NCBI GenBank assembly: GCA_944470555.2
Contig: OX104127.1
Span: 69,387,604-69,451,603, forward strand
Direction: 5' to 3'
DNA from: Heterobilharzia americana
Taxonomy: Eukaryota; Platyhelminthes; Trematoda; Strigeidida; Schistosomatidae
DNA: 64,000 bases
A model generated the notes under the pieces. It ran no database searches, was not told where the DNA came from, and worked only from the letters and a program-made list of their open reading frames with translations. A program made the translations under genes and the position numbers. Numbering within the stretch: the stretch's first letter is position 1; every line of letters begins with the position of its first letter. Positions 46,203 through 64,000 of the stretch are shown here, piece after piece.

Positions 46203-46350
46203 CAGCAGAGGAGTCCAGGAAGCGCAATTCGTTTTACTTGGGACTCGTCAGATGGGTGTACCTGTACTCCAATGAGTGTTGTTCCCACTGAGACTTGAAG
46301 CCAGTGCCCATCGCTTCAAACTCCAAAGTGTTACCCACTAAGCCAGTGGA
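46203..46350 (-). repeat. Hammerhead SINE, family S2, minus strand
   Basis: It has a tRNA-like head (ccactggcttagtgggtaac), gggaacaac, and a hammerhead at 46209..46258 with CTGACGA and stem I. GAAA is changed to GAAT and the stem II partner is weak, so this copy is decayed. Confidence 0.75.
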
Positions 46351-47799
46351 GAATGATAGCCACATCTTGTGCAACGGCTGTACAGGACCGAATTGCCCAC
46401 TTTATGTTCTATGTGAATAACTACAGTGAAGCTGATAAAAGCAATACATTGAATGTTGGTAAGAAAAAGCTAGATGATGGTAATATTAAAGGAGAATACA
46501 AAATCGAAGAGACCTACTTTATATACTATGTGGTGTCACATACTTAAATTTTGATTTCTTCCCTACCACCTTAATGGTTACTACACAGTCCTTTAGCATC
46601 CTCCACGTCACTGATAGACGGCTATAAAAATTCAAGGTGACGAATTCCTCTTGGTGAATACTTTTATCTGGCTTAGTGCGTAAGTTAATGGCTCCAAGGC
46701 CTGGGTGAACCACAAATCTTCTGCCTTCAAACACGTATCGCAGGCGTCAAATAGTGGAATGTGTACCAAAACATACATAAAGTCTCCTAACCCGTCAAGT
46801 TTCTGACTTCTGACCTGAGCTGTAGTGTGAGGTGTAGACTATCTAACTGAGGTCATCGAGACCATGGGAATCAATGGTTGAAGAGTCTTGGTCACAGGTG
46901 AAAACCACCCTTAATGGTACAGATGTCCTCGCTCCTTGATGTCTACTAAATTATCAATATGTTAGCCAGCCTGTATCTTCAAACTGTTTCTTCTGCCATA
47001 CACCGTCTACTATGATGTCAGTCTTTTCCTATACATCTGTTTGTATAACAACAGCATGCTATCTATGCACTAGCATGTGGAATGGGGGTTGGTGCCTAAT
47101 TATGGAAGCTTACCTCAGAAACTCCCAGGTACATATAATCCTCTTCTTCGTTCATATCAACATGATGCATCTCTCGATAGCCTCTGTCTGATCGTTCACA
47201 TAGGCTGAGTTGCATGTTATAATTTGGGGAGACAACGAATAATCTCGTGCTATCCCTTAAGAGTAGCTTTCAATGACACCTTCGATTTGCATATTCTTCT
47301 TAATAAGTGAATATGTAGCAGGTGTCAGGTTGCCGAACACGGAGCGAAGGTATTACGATCAACAAGTTCAGGTTCATTACTGCCATCACGTAGTAGTCTG
47401 AATGCACCCGTGAACCCAGTATCCATTACGTAGCATTAGACTGAGTAATGTATTACATACTGGTATCTTCTTGGACCAATTATGCAGCTTTGGTTCCCAT
47501 GAAATTGGTGTAACAGATACGACAAGCACCCGTAAAGTATTACATCCAAAGTGTCTATTTTAATGACGCAACTTTCAGAACTAAAAAAAGATGTGATACA
47601 TTCAGTTACACTGGCCACTGCATCTTATTGATGTGCAACAATCGAATAAAGTGCTGCAGCACCTCCGGTTGCAATCGGGGGAAACACTGAATTTATCTAA
47701 ATAATGTGGTACACATCCTTACCCTTTCGATTACATTGCGAATGATATCCACAAGACAAACGTGATATGAATTGGGAAAAGGTTTTCGCCTGGTTAACT
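46351..47799. other. Intergenic stretch with a small family-B tail
   Basis: About 46770..46960 (plus) repeats the family-B 3' UTR phrases 'gagaccatgggaatcaatggttga' / 'gagaccataggaatcagtggttga' also seen at 8990. A 71-codon minus frame at 46519..46734 (VFEGRRFVVHPGL-like) is open but unrecognised. The rest shows nothing. Confidence 0.4.
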
Positions 47800-48004
47800 A
47801 GTTCACTAGTTACTAGCCGGTCCTAAGCCCGGGTAAACACAGAAGGTTGGCCATAGGGCTAGCAACCCTACCCCGTAAAACAAATCTAACCGCTAAACAA
47901 ACTTCAAAGCACAAACAAAATATAAAAAATAAAAACAAACTTATTCCCCGCTGGAATCGGAGAGGCAAAATGACGCCAGTTGGTGAAAGCCTTCGGGAAG
48001 CCAA

Positions 48005-48742
48005 TTGGCCGAAGTGTCTTCGCCTCTCTCGATGAAAGCGAAAGTAAACGTGAGGACATGGAATGTCCGCACGATGTTTGAACCCAGTAAGGCAGCCCAG
48101 ATTGCAAAGGAGATGAGAAGGTATCACATCGAAGTGCTTGGGATTTGCGAAAGCAGATGGAATGGGAGTGGACTCTCCAAACTGTCAACTGGAGAATCAA
48201 TAATCTACTCCGGTCACCCAGACGACAACCACGAGCACACTGAGTTATGCAGTGGCTATCATGATGTCCTCAAGAGCATCGAAGGCTCTCATGCAGTGGG
48301 AACCAATCTCCTCCAGGATCATGACAGCAAGATTCAACTCAAAAGGAAGGAAGGTCACAATCATACAATGCTACACTATGTACCTACAAATAATGCAGAG
48401 CAAGAGAAAAAGGAGGAATTCTACAGACAACTGCAATCAACACTAAACAAGACGTCAGTTGGCGATATCAAAATTCTAATGGGTGACATGAATGCCAAAC
48501 TGGGAGGGGATAACACAGGAAGAGAACTAACCATGGGTCGAGAAGCGCTAGGTGAGGTGATGAACGAGAATGGAGAATTGTTTGCAGAATTCTGTGCATT
48601 CAACAATTTGGTGATTGGAGGCATTGTGTTCAAGCACAAGAATATCCAAAAAGCAACATGGATTTCACCAGATGGACACACTACACTGAAAATCAGACCG
48701 ACTTCATCTCAATCTCAAGAAAATGGAGACCCAGTCTGCTGA
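48005..48742 (+). CDS. Endonuclease of the RTE-like element
   Basis: An open frame of 245 codons encoding most of an exonuclease-endonuclease-phosphatase domain that nicks target DNA. The N-terminal WNVRTM block (conserved Asn), the ICESRWNG block (catalytic Glu) and the GDMNAKLG block (Asp and Asn pair) are all present. It loses frame near the end, before the expected SDH motif, which is still seen in another frame (VGSDHSLS near 48770). It is a remnant of the element's single ORF. Confidence 0.8.
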   Translation: MAEVSSPLSMKAKVNVRTWNVRTMFEPSKAAQIAKEMRRYHIEVLGICESRWNGSGLSKLSTGESIIYSGHPDDNHEHTELCSGYHDVLKSIEGSHAVGTNLLQDHDSKIQLKRKEGHNHTMLHYVPTNNAEQEKKEEFYRQLQSTLNKTSVGDIKILMGDMNAKLGGDNTGRELTMGREALGEVMNENGELFAEFCAFNNLVIGGIVFKHKNIQKATWISPDGHTTLKIRPTSSQSQENGDPVC

Positions 48743-49853
48743 ACACAAGATCAAGAAGAGGAGCAGATGTAGGTTCAGACCACTCACTGTCTGGTGCAAG
48801 GAACCTGACTTCCAAATCAAGTTGGAAGCCTTCAAGGAAGTTGGTGATAGACCACAGTTCAAGTTGAACACCCAGAACAGAAACTGAACCGAAGGACGAA
48901 ACTATAAAGGAAATCTTCACGGCAGCCATCGAGACAAAGTGGGAGATATCGAGGAACATCCCTGAAGAAACCTGTGTGGAAGAACACTGGGAGTCTTTGA
49001 AAGAGATGTGGAGAGAAACCTGCACAGCCGTATTAGGAAGAAAGAAGACAACGAATGGATCTCGATGGGCACATGGAAGCTGATAGAGGAGAGGAGGATG
49101 GTGAAACAGAAGATGAACCAGTGCAAGGATGCTCAACGACAAGAGGAACTGAGCACAATGTATAAAACACTGGACAAAGAAGTAAAGAAGAGTGCACGCA
49201 AAGACAAAAGACACTTCTACGAAACACTGGCAAGTGAAGCACAACAGGCTGCAGGCTGATAGTAGGAGAGACCTGACAACAATGCATCAAATAACCAGGT
49301 TGCTGTCTGGGAAGAGATCAACACAGATGAAACGAATAAAAGATGACGGAAATTTAATTACGAAAGAAGAGAAACAGAGGAAATAATGGGCCGACCACTT
49401 CAAGAAGCTCTTGAATCGACCACCACCACCACCTGCACTTCGTCCAGAAATACCACCTGCAGCACAGTCACAGAACTACAAGTGAACATAAATCCTCCAA
49501 CAAAAATGGAAGTCCTGAACGCCATAAAGCTACTGAAATGTGGGAAAGCAGCAGGACCAGATGGGATACCGCCAGAAGCACTGAAAACAGATGCAGAGAC
49601 AACAGCAGACATGCTCACACCACTATTGCAGAAGGTGTGGAAGGAAGAGAAGGTACCTGGCCACTGATTGGAAGAAGGGTTACCTTGTCAAACTCCCGAA
49701 GAAGGGAGACCTCAGTGTTTGCAAGAACTAACGCGGAATCACTCTCCTGTCCACCCCAAGTAAAATATTAAGGCGCATCATCCTGGAGAGGCTTAAAGAT
49801 GCTCTGGATTCAAAACTGCGACCGGAACAGGCAGGCTTCAGGAAGTACAAATC

Positions 49854-50414
49854 ATGTGCAGACCAAATTGCAACGCTACACTACGCATCATCATAGAACA
49901 GAGCATAGAATGGCAATCAGCTCTCTACCTCAACTTCATCGACTTTGAGAGGGCCTTTGACAGCGTCGACCGAGAAGTAATTTGGAAACTGCTTCGACAC
50001 TTCGGAATACCACAAACTTTTATCAGCCTCATTCAACAACTATATGAAGATGCCACATGCCAAGTAATCCACAATGCCTTTGAAGTGAAGACAGGAGTGA
50101 AACAAGGTTGCCTACTATCCCCCATGATATTCCTTATTGTGGTGGACTGGATCATGCAGCAAACAGTAGGCAGCGAGAAGAGGGGGATACACTGGACGAC
50201 GGAAAAGAACCTAGAAGACTTGGATTTCGCCGATGACTTATGCCTAATGTCACATAAACTTGAAGATCTACAGGCAAAAACTAACAAGTTGACAGAAGAG
50301 GCAGCTAAGACGGGACTTCAGGTGAATATAGAGAAGACAGAGGTGATGAAGATACCGCACCACCACCATCAACAACAACAACAAACTCCAGTCACCATCA
50401 ATGGGAGAAACTGA
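49854..50414 (+). CDS. Reverse transcriptase core of the RTE-like element
   Basis: An open frame of 186 codons with RT palm motifs in order: FIDFERAFDSVD, GVKQGCLLSP, and FADD with LCLM. A His/Gln-rich insertion (HHHHQQQQQ) precedes the VTINGRN block. Relative to 41166..42195 it lacks five residues before the VKTGV block. The start ATG is arbitrary, since the true frame comes from upstream through frameshifts. Confidence 0.82.
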   Translation: MCRPNCNATLRIIIEQSIEWQSALYLNFIDFERAFDSVDREVIWKLLRHFGIPQTFISLIQQLYEDATCQVIHNAFEVKTGVKQGCLLSPMIFLIVVDWIMQQTVGSEKRGIHWTTEKNLEDLDFADDLCLMSHKLEDLQAKTNKLTEEAAKTGLQVNIEKTEVMKIPHHHHQQQQQTPVTINGRN

Positions 50415-51040
50415 AAGGAAGTAACCTCCTTCACCTATCTAGGAAGCACTGTTTCAACTACAGGCGGGACAGACGAGGACGTCAAAGTCAGAATCGGAAA
50501 AGCAAGACAGGCGTTCATTAGCCTGAAACCAGTGTGGAGATCTTCTGCACTCAGCATGTGGAACAAGATACGGATTTTCAACACCAACCCAGTCAAGTCA
50601 GTGCTTCTGTATGGTTCAGAGACTTGGCGCGCCACGAAAGGGATTCCCGATAAACTACAGACATTCATCAACAACTACTTACGCTCGCTACTGAAGATTA
50701 GATGGCCGGAAAGACTAAGCAACAAGGAACTCTGGGGGAACGAACCAACCAAGAACCTATCACCCAACAGATATGCAGAAGAGAGTGGAGATGGATTGGG
50801 CTGGGCATGCAATGAGAAAACCATTCCGGGACATCACGCGCCAGGCCTGGTCGTCGAGTGGAATCCAAAGGGGAAATGACGAGTTGGGCGTCCTAGCTGA
50901 GGGTGACATGAAGGAGATCATGTGAGGAATAAATGAAAGCTCGTGAGCAGTCGTGGCGCCAGGTTCAAAAGACTGCAGAGAAGAGAGTGCAACAGAGGCG
51001 TGCTACTGAAGTCCTATGTTCCACTAAGAACCCAAGGGAT

Positions 51041-51906
51041 ATATATGTAATTACCGAAAATACGTATTCGCTTCAAACTCTGCCTTCTAATTATCACAAT
51101 GAGAATATTTAAATCATTCATATGTATCCATAACGTATTTATCACACCTCATATCTTACAGAATGTAGCGATAAAATATTGAGTTACATCCTTTCGTTTA
51201 GGTAATTTCAGTAGAAACATTTGGCAAATTCATAAAGTAATTATCAAAGTGTGAAAGTGGAGCTCAGTTGTTACACACTGTTGCAGAATCACTTCTTAAT
51301 CTCATGATCACAAAAGTATTTTTAAAGTTCATGATCTGATGTAATGACAGGAATGTTGTCTGCTAGTAGGAGCGTAGGCATCTGGCACCATGATGATTAA
51401 GTACACTACAAACTGCTACAATAATCTCACTAGTGTTTTTAAAAGCATTTATTATTTAAATTAGCCAAATTAAGCTTCGCGTCTAATTTTTCTACTCCAT
51501 CTAAACTTTCAGGTTAGAAAATAAGGTTTGGCAAGTTCTACACAGAGCAAGTTTCGATATAAACGTATTTGTGGAAATTACTGTTTGAGTACTGACAAAT
51601 AATTTCAACACTGATCACAAACTCTCAGAACATCCAAGACAGTGATAAGAGTTCTTTCTAGAGAATCGGCATATTTCACTTGGTATTCCTAGGCTTTAAG
51701 ATGACCGAAGGTATAAGTAGCAGCAATGCTGTGATGTGTAGTATTCAGACTGAAGTAAGTCTATACATGAGAGGTTATCTGTGTAGCACTTAGGCCGACT
51801 TCGAGAAATTGAGATATATATGTCATTCAGTAATATAGTATGAATTTAGTAAAACAGTTTCATTCGGAAAGCTGATTACATTACTTCAAAAAATTTAGTG
51901 AATTGT
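51041..51906. other. Intergenic stretch, no gene seen
   Basis: Nothing recognised. Confidence 0.45.
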
Positions 51907-52056
51907 GGTGGCTAGTAGTGAAATCCGGAATGAGAGTTTTCTCCCATTTAGACGTCGTCAACTGCACGTGCGTGGCGTCCAGTGGGTGACGCTGCTACCA
52001 TCAAAACTCCAACTCATAGCAATGAGTCTAGTCGTAGCAGATTTTCCACTAGGCTA
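51907..52056 (-). repeat. Hammerhead SINE remnant, family S2, minus strand
   Basis: The tail 'ggtggctagtagtg' and overall order match other S2 copies, but the hammerhead core is lost. The stretch 52057..52976 shows nothing recognised. Confidence 0.5.
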
Positions 52057-52976
52057 TTGAATCACGACAGAGATTGCTCGGTCTATGAGCATATATGTTT
52101 AGAATACACATTACATATCAGTGAACTTACAGATTTCATGTCTTGGTTTGACCATACCTCGTCTGCGTTTATGTAACGATACACAATGAACTCGTTTATG
52201 CAACAGGATCCACAAACATGATTTAACGTACACTTAAGCTTCGGAGTATTATAATTTACTCCTGAAAAACACTATGCCTAGCACTACGAATGATTACTCA
52301 ATGATTTCACAACACGTGAACAATTACCACGTTTCGTTTCGTTTCGCGAAACACACTGGACCACCACTATATACCATACTCAGCAATAAAAGGTGTCCGA
52401 ATATCATAACACAAAGAATACTGTAGACTGTCAGGTGATATGCATGTATCAATTTAAACTCAAACGAACAACACTAAGCATTTGAAGCTGTTATAACATT
52501 TATGACAGTCACTTTCCTAAATATTTAACTTTATTCTGCAGTTCTATTTCCTTGAAACAAAACTTTTATCTGATTGCGAATGGAATAAATGAAAAATATT
52601 ATGCACACTAAACTACTAGCAAAAAACAGTGAAAGGGTAGATAAAATATGAACAAACACCCAGAGAAATAAAACAGAGGAGAAGTTCATCATATGAAATC
52701 ACGTTAACAATCGGGTAGTACGGATAGAAGGTAAGATGGAAATATACAGGTAAAATCAGAGATTTGTGTCAAGAGAATGTCAGCATGAAAAGGCGCTTCG
52801 AAGACTTTCTATTGAAGTGTTAGATAGAAGAAATGCAGTTCTTGAAGAGTAAGATAGATAAAAATCAAACACCTTCAGAAAATTTACAACGATAAGATAA
52901 GAGTACTGAAGGATTTTAAAATTCGGAATGAATTACACAAACATAATATACAATCTCACAAAACACTGAGATTAGC

Positions 52977-61282
<8,306 letters not shown>

Positions 61283-62399
61283 CTAGAACGAGAAAAAAAC
61301 AAGTAGTTTAAGGTTGTGATAGCTTCAATCATTCACTCAACAACAGTGATAAAGACGATTCCAAAAATATGGTAAAGTGTTCTTGATAAATCAAGTTATT
61401 CAACATAAACACCATTCTAAAAAATGAATACGAATTACTGAAAGAAATTACAGCTGAACTGAAGTTCGAGTCTGTTTTCATAAATTAAACACATCAATTG
61501 TAAATAAACGTTCTTTGCCAGATGGACACCAATGACTGCGTTTAAATGACAGCTTATGTAGTTCAAATGGATGTGCACTTACTGATGCAATATTATACCA
61601 CCTAGGATGCACACTAATCATAGTTGAACATTTTCTGAAGCAGTGCTCATTGGTGAGTAAACCTTTGACACTGTGATAAAATGATTAGAGACTACATTAG
61701 TTTATTTGAGTATAGATTTAATGAACAAAAAGCAGGTTATCATAGGATCAGCATCTGACAAATGCAGTAGGAATGACACGAAACCTATCCCCAAGACGTG
61801 GAAAATTCTACTACTACCAGAAAGCGGGAATATGAGTTGACAGAACTGTAAAAACCAGATTACAGAAGTTGCATGATCACCTTCACGTGATCATAACGAA
61901 TAATTTGTTTTTAGAGTGTCCTACATCCAATAATACTCTCTATCACTGTGTAATGTCTAATAAAAAATATAATACTGAAGTAGTTGCTGCCTTATTGTAG
62001 TCGAGTTCGCCTGTCACTTTAATCCGTTGTAAACTATAATAATTGCTCTTTATAAATATTCTAATAAAGATGATTTGATCTGTCTGCGAACTCTGAACAC
62101 CGGATTTCTGCTTAAAAACCTTCTGACTGACAAGAAGGAGACAGATGAAATATACCTGTCTGGAGAATGCCCCAACAAAATATGAGACCCTCTGGATGCG
62201 TTCATGGGGGAAATTCACACAGCATTCATAATGCATTTCATATACGCTAAGTGTAAGATTATACACTCTAGAGTGGAAAGACGAGTGAATGTTTTAATCA
62301 CTTCATTTATTTGGGCGGTCGCTTCAGAGCTCACGGGCATTTTGTTGACAAAATATAAGCAAGTACATAAAAAGTTGGTTTCGCACCATCATCAATATC
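61283..62399. other. Unrecognised stretch upstream of the carrier exons
   Basis: Expected to hold or precede the missing carrier exons. A possible 19-base micro-exon is discussed in the findings. A minus frame (62266..61943) ending SYFVGAFSRQ before a gtatat donor is unproven. Nothing else is seen. Confidence 0.35.
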
Positions 62400-64000
62400 A
62401 ACATAGGACCAGGCATTACTGCGAAACGGTCCGAGTTGCCACACCTCAGTACAGTACATCAAGTAGAGAAGTAGTGAGGTGAAGGATGAAGATAAGAGAA
62501 TGCAGTCAAAATAAATATAAAGTATGAGAATAAAGAAAGGAGGAATGACAAAATGGTGAGATTCGACATAGCGTTGTTAAGATGAGGATAATGTGTGTAT
62601 GCATCTGCGCCGCTGACATCGGTTCTGAGTCATTTCACCTAGAGTCTCCAACCACTGGTTCCTCTTGTCCCGCCGACCCCAAACACCTAGTCTGCATCGC
62701 CCCACATGGCTCAAACCAACAGTCAGAGACTTCATACATTGGTGTCATGTTTTAGTCTGGCCACCTCGGGCCTCTTTCCAGCCTGAACCTACTTCGGCCA
62801 ACATTGTGTGACGAGGCAATCGATGACTAGGCATACGTAGTACGTATCCCAACCATCTTAATCGATGAAGGTTCATAACCTTGTCAACTGATATACCTCC
62901 ACTCCCTAAAACTCTATACCTGACTTCTGCATTACCCACGTCGTGACACCACGGAATACGGCTTATACTACGAAGGCAACGGTGGTCAAACACCTGAAGC
63001 CTTCTTATATCTTCCACCTTCAATGGCCATGTTTCACAGCCATACAGGAGAACAGACCGGACTGCTGTGCAGTATACGCGACCCTTAATAGACAAACGGA
63101 TATCACGGCGGCGCCATAGGTGGCGTAAATTGGCAAAAGCCAATCGAGCCTTTTGTATCCGTGCTGAGATTTCATCGGCAACTGACCCACCAGGGCTGAT
63201 CCTACTTCCCAGGTAAGTGAAGTGGTCCACACACCCAACCACTTCACTCTCTATTGTTAGCCGTGGTACCGCTGAAGATCAGTCTTAGAGCAACAATTTG
63301 CATATGGGTGGTGACAACCGCATTCCAAACATTCTCAAATTTCCACTCAAATTGTTCAGAAGACTCTGCATCTTGTCAGCGTCTTCACCTAACAGGACTA
63401 TGTCATCTGCATATTCTAGATCTAACGAAAATTCTCCTGTGATTAGGTCAACGTCTGGGTAACCTAGTGACGAGAGGGAGACCTCCATAAAAATATCTAT
63501 GATGAAATTGAATAAGAATGAAGAGAGTGGGCACCCTTGACGGACACCGCTCGATGAGCTCAGCTCACCTGACATCTCACCATAGGCTCTAACATGCCCA
63601 CAAGTGTTCGAGTAGAGAGCTTTCAATAAGGTGATGTACTTACTCAGCACGCCTTTCAGTGACAGACATTGCCATAAGACTTCTCGATCAACGGAGTCAA
63701 ATGCCGCCTTCAGGTCGAGAAATACAGCTATTGTCGGGTGTCTGTATGCGTGCCTATGTTCCAGGACCTGGCGCAGTGTGAATATTTAGTCGATACACTC
63801 GCGGCCGGGTCTAAAACCTGCCTAGTTTTCTCGGGCTTGGTGTTCCCGAGCTCCAGTCAGGCGTCGCAGAATTATAGAACCTAGAATCTTAGACACTATG
63901 TTCGTCAGGCTGATTCCTCTGTGGTTATCACAAGAGGACTTCTCGCCTTTCTTGAAGACTGGGATAATCAGTGATTTAGACCAGTCAGAGGGGATCGTAT
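62400..64000 (-). mobile_element. Non-LTR retrotransposon family B, best copy, cut by the window end
   Basis: On the minus strand from 64000 downward: RT pieces (SSCDNHRGISLTNIVSKILG, GAREHQARENQAGF), AVFLDLKAAFDSVDREVLWQ, then an open frame 63650..63285 (GELSSSSGVRQGCPLSSFLF, LEYADDIVLLGED with the YADD catalytic motif). The thumb/C-terminal frame is 63242..62745 (CVDHFTYLGSRISPGGSVAD, SVLLYGCETWPLK, LHRLRWLGYVLRM), followed by a 3' UTR to about 62400. The two frames are offset, so the ORF is broken. It resembles SR/Perere-type schistosome elements; the clade is not assigned. Confidence 0.88.

Larger units (their letters stand above)
47800..51040 (+). mobile_element. RTE-like non-LTR retrotransposon, near full length
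   Basis: About 3.2 kb. The 5' UTR (tagccggtcctaagcccgg...) leads into an apurinic-type endonuclease open from 48005 to 48742 (WNVRTMFE, YHIEVLGICESRWNGSG, ILMGDMNAKLGGDNTGRE). A linker with frameshifts follows. The RT is open from 49854 to 50414 (LYLNFIDFERAFDSVDREV, VKQGCLLSPMIFLIVVD, LDFADDLCLM with the catalytic FADD). Then comes a thumb and C-terminal part (WRSSALSMWNKI, LLYGSETWRATK) and a 3' end before 'gggatatatatg'. Several stops and shifts make it inactive as it stands. It is the reference copy for the fragments at 12.4, 24.1, 25.5, 34.8 and 41.2 kb and lacks their 5-base duplication. Confidence 0.9.

Noticed and set aside
48693..49244. 183-codon minus frame
   Set aside because: It is the antisense shadow of the RTE linker, with no splice or motif support.
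62158..62266. Minus frame ending SYFVGAFSRQ as an upstream carrier exon
   Set aside because: It carries no PxDxxRxR signature, and its phase does not join the known exon directly.

Overview
The window looks like nuclear DNA of a blood fluke (genus Schistosoma, or a close trematode). It is AT-rich, its coding exons are small and separated by GT-AG introns of 1 to 10 kb, and the introns are packed with the repeat types known from schistosomes: hammerhead-ribozyme SINEs (Sm-alpha type), RTE-like and other non-LTR retrotransposons, Penelope-like elements with GIY-YIG ends, and gypsy remnants. Assignment to species is not possible from the sequence alone. Most open frames that begin with ATG are repeat fragments; the host genes had to be assembled exon by exon from splice sites and matching phases.

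Three host genes are supported. (1) 1265..3052, plus strand: the last two exons of a TERF2IP/RAP1-like telomere protein, ending in a recognisable RAP1 C-terminal domain. (2) 5335..30265, plus strand: a complete or nearly complete BRD8-like subunit of the NuA4/TIP60 histone acetyltransferase complex. Seven exons join in phase to give 1008 codons, with an N-terminal SANT-like region, a long acidic and serine-rich middle and no visible bromodomain. (3) 52977..61282, minus strand: the last three exons found of a mitochondrial carrier resembling SLC25A19 (thiamine pyrophosphate carrier). Its N-terminal exons were not found. Genes 1 and 2 lie head to tail, and the acceptor just before the BRD8 start could be a cis or a spliced-leader site. 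Nothing ties gene 3 functionally to the others.

Layout: 1-3 kb RAP1-like gene; 3-5.3 kb SINE and foldback repeats; 5.3-30.3 kb BRD8-like gene, whose introns hold two RTE fragments, a Penelope-like element, several decayed copies of a second non-LTR family and SINEs; 30.4-52.9 kb mostly intergenic, with a SINE carrying an apparently intact hammerhead, an inverted RTE copy, an RTE nested in a Penelope-like element, and one near full-length RTE at 47.8-51.0 kb; 53-61.3 kb carrier gene with gypsy, Penelope and non-LTR remnants in its introns; 62.4-64 kb a minus-strand non-LTR element running off the window.

The most interesting signals are the hammerhead core at 30750..30793, four RTE copies sharing one frameshifting 5-base duplication, a Penelope-like element whose interrupted and uninterrupted copies are both present in inverted orientation, and several perfect or near-perfect foldback hairpins.
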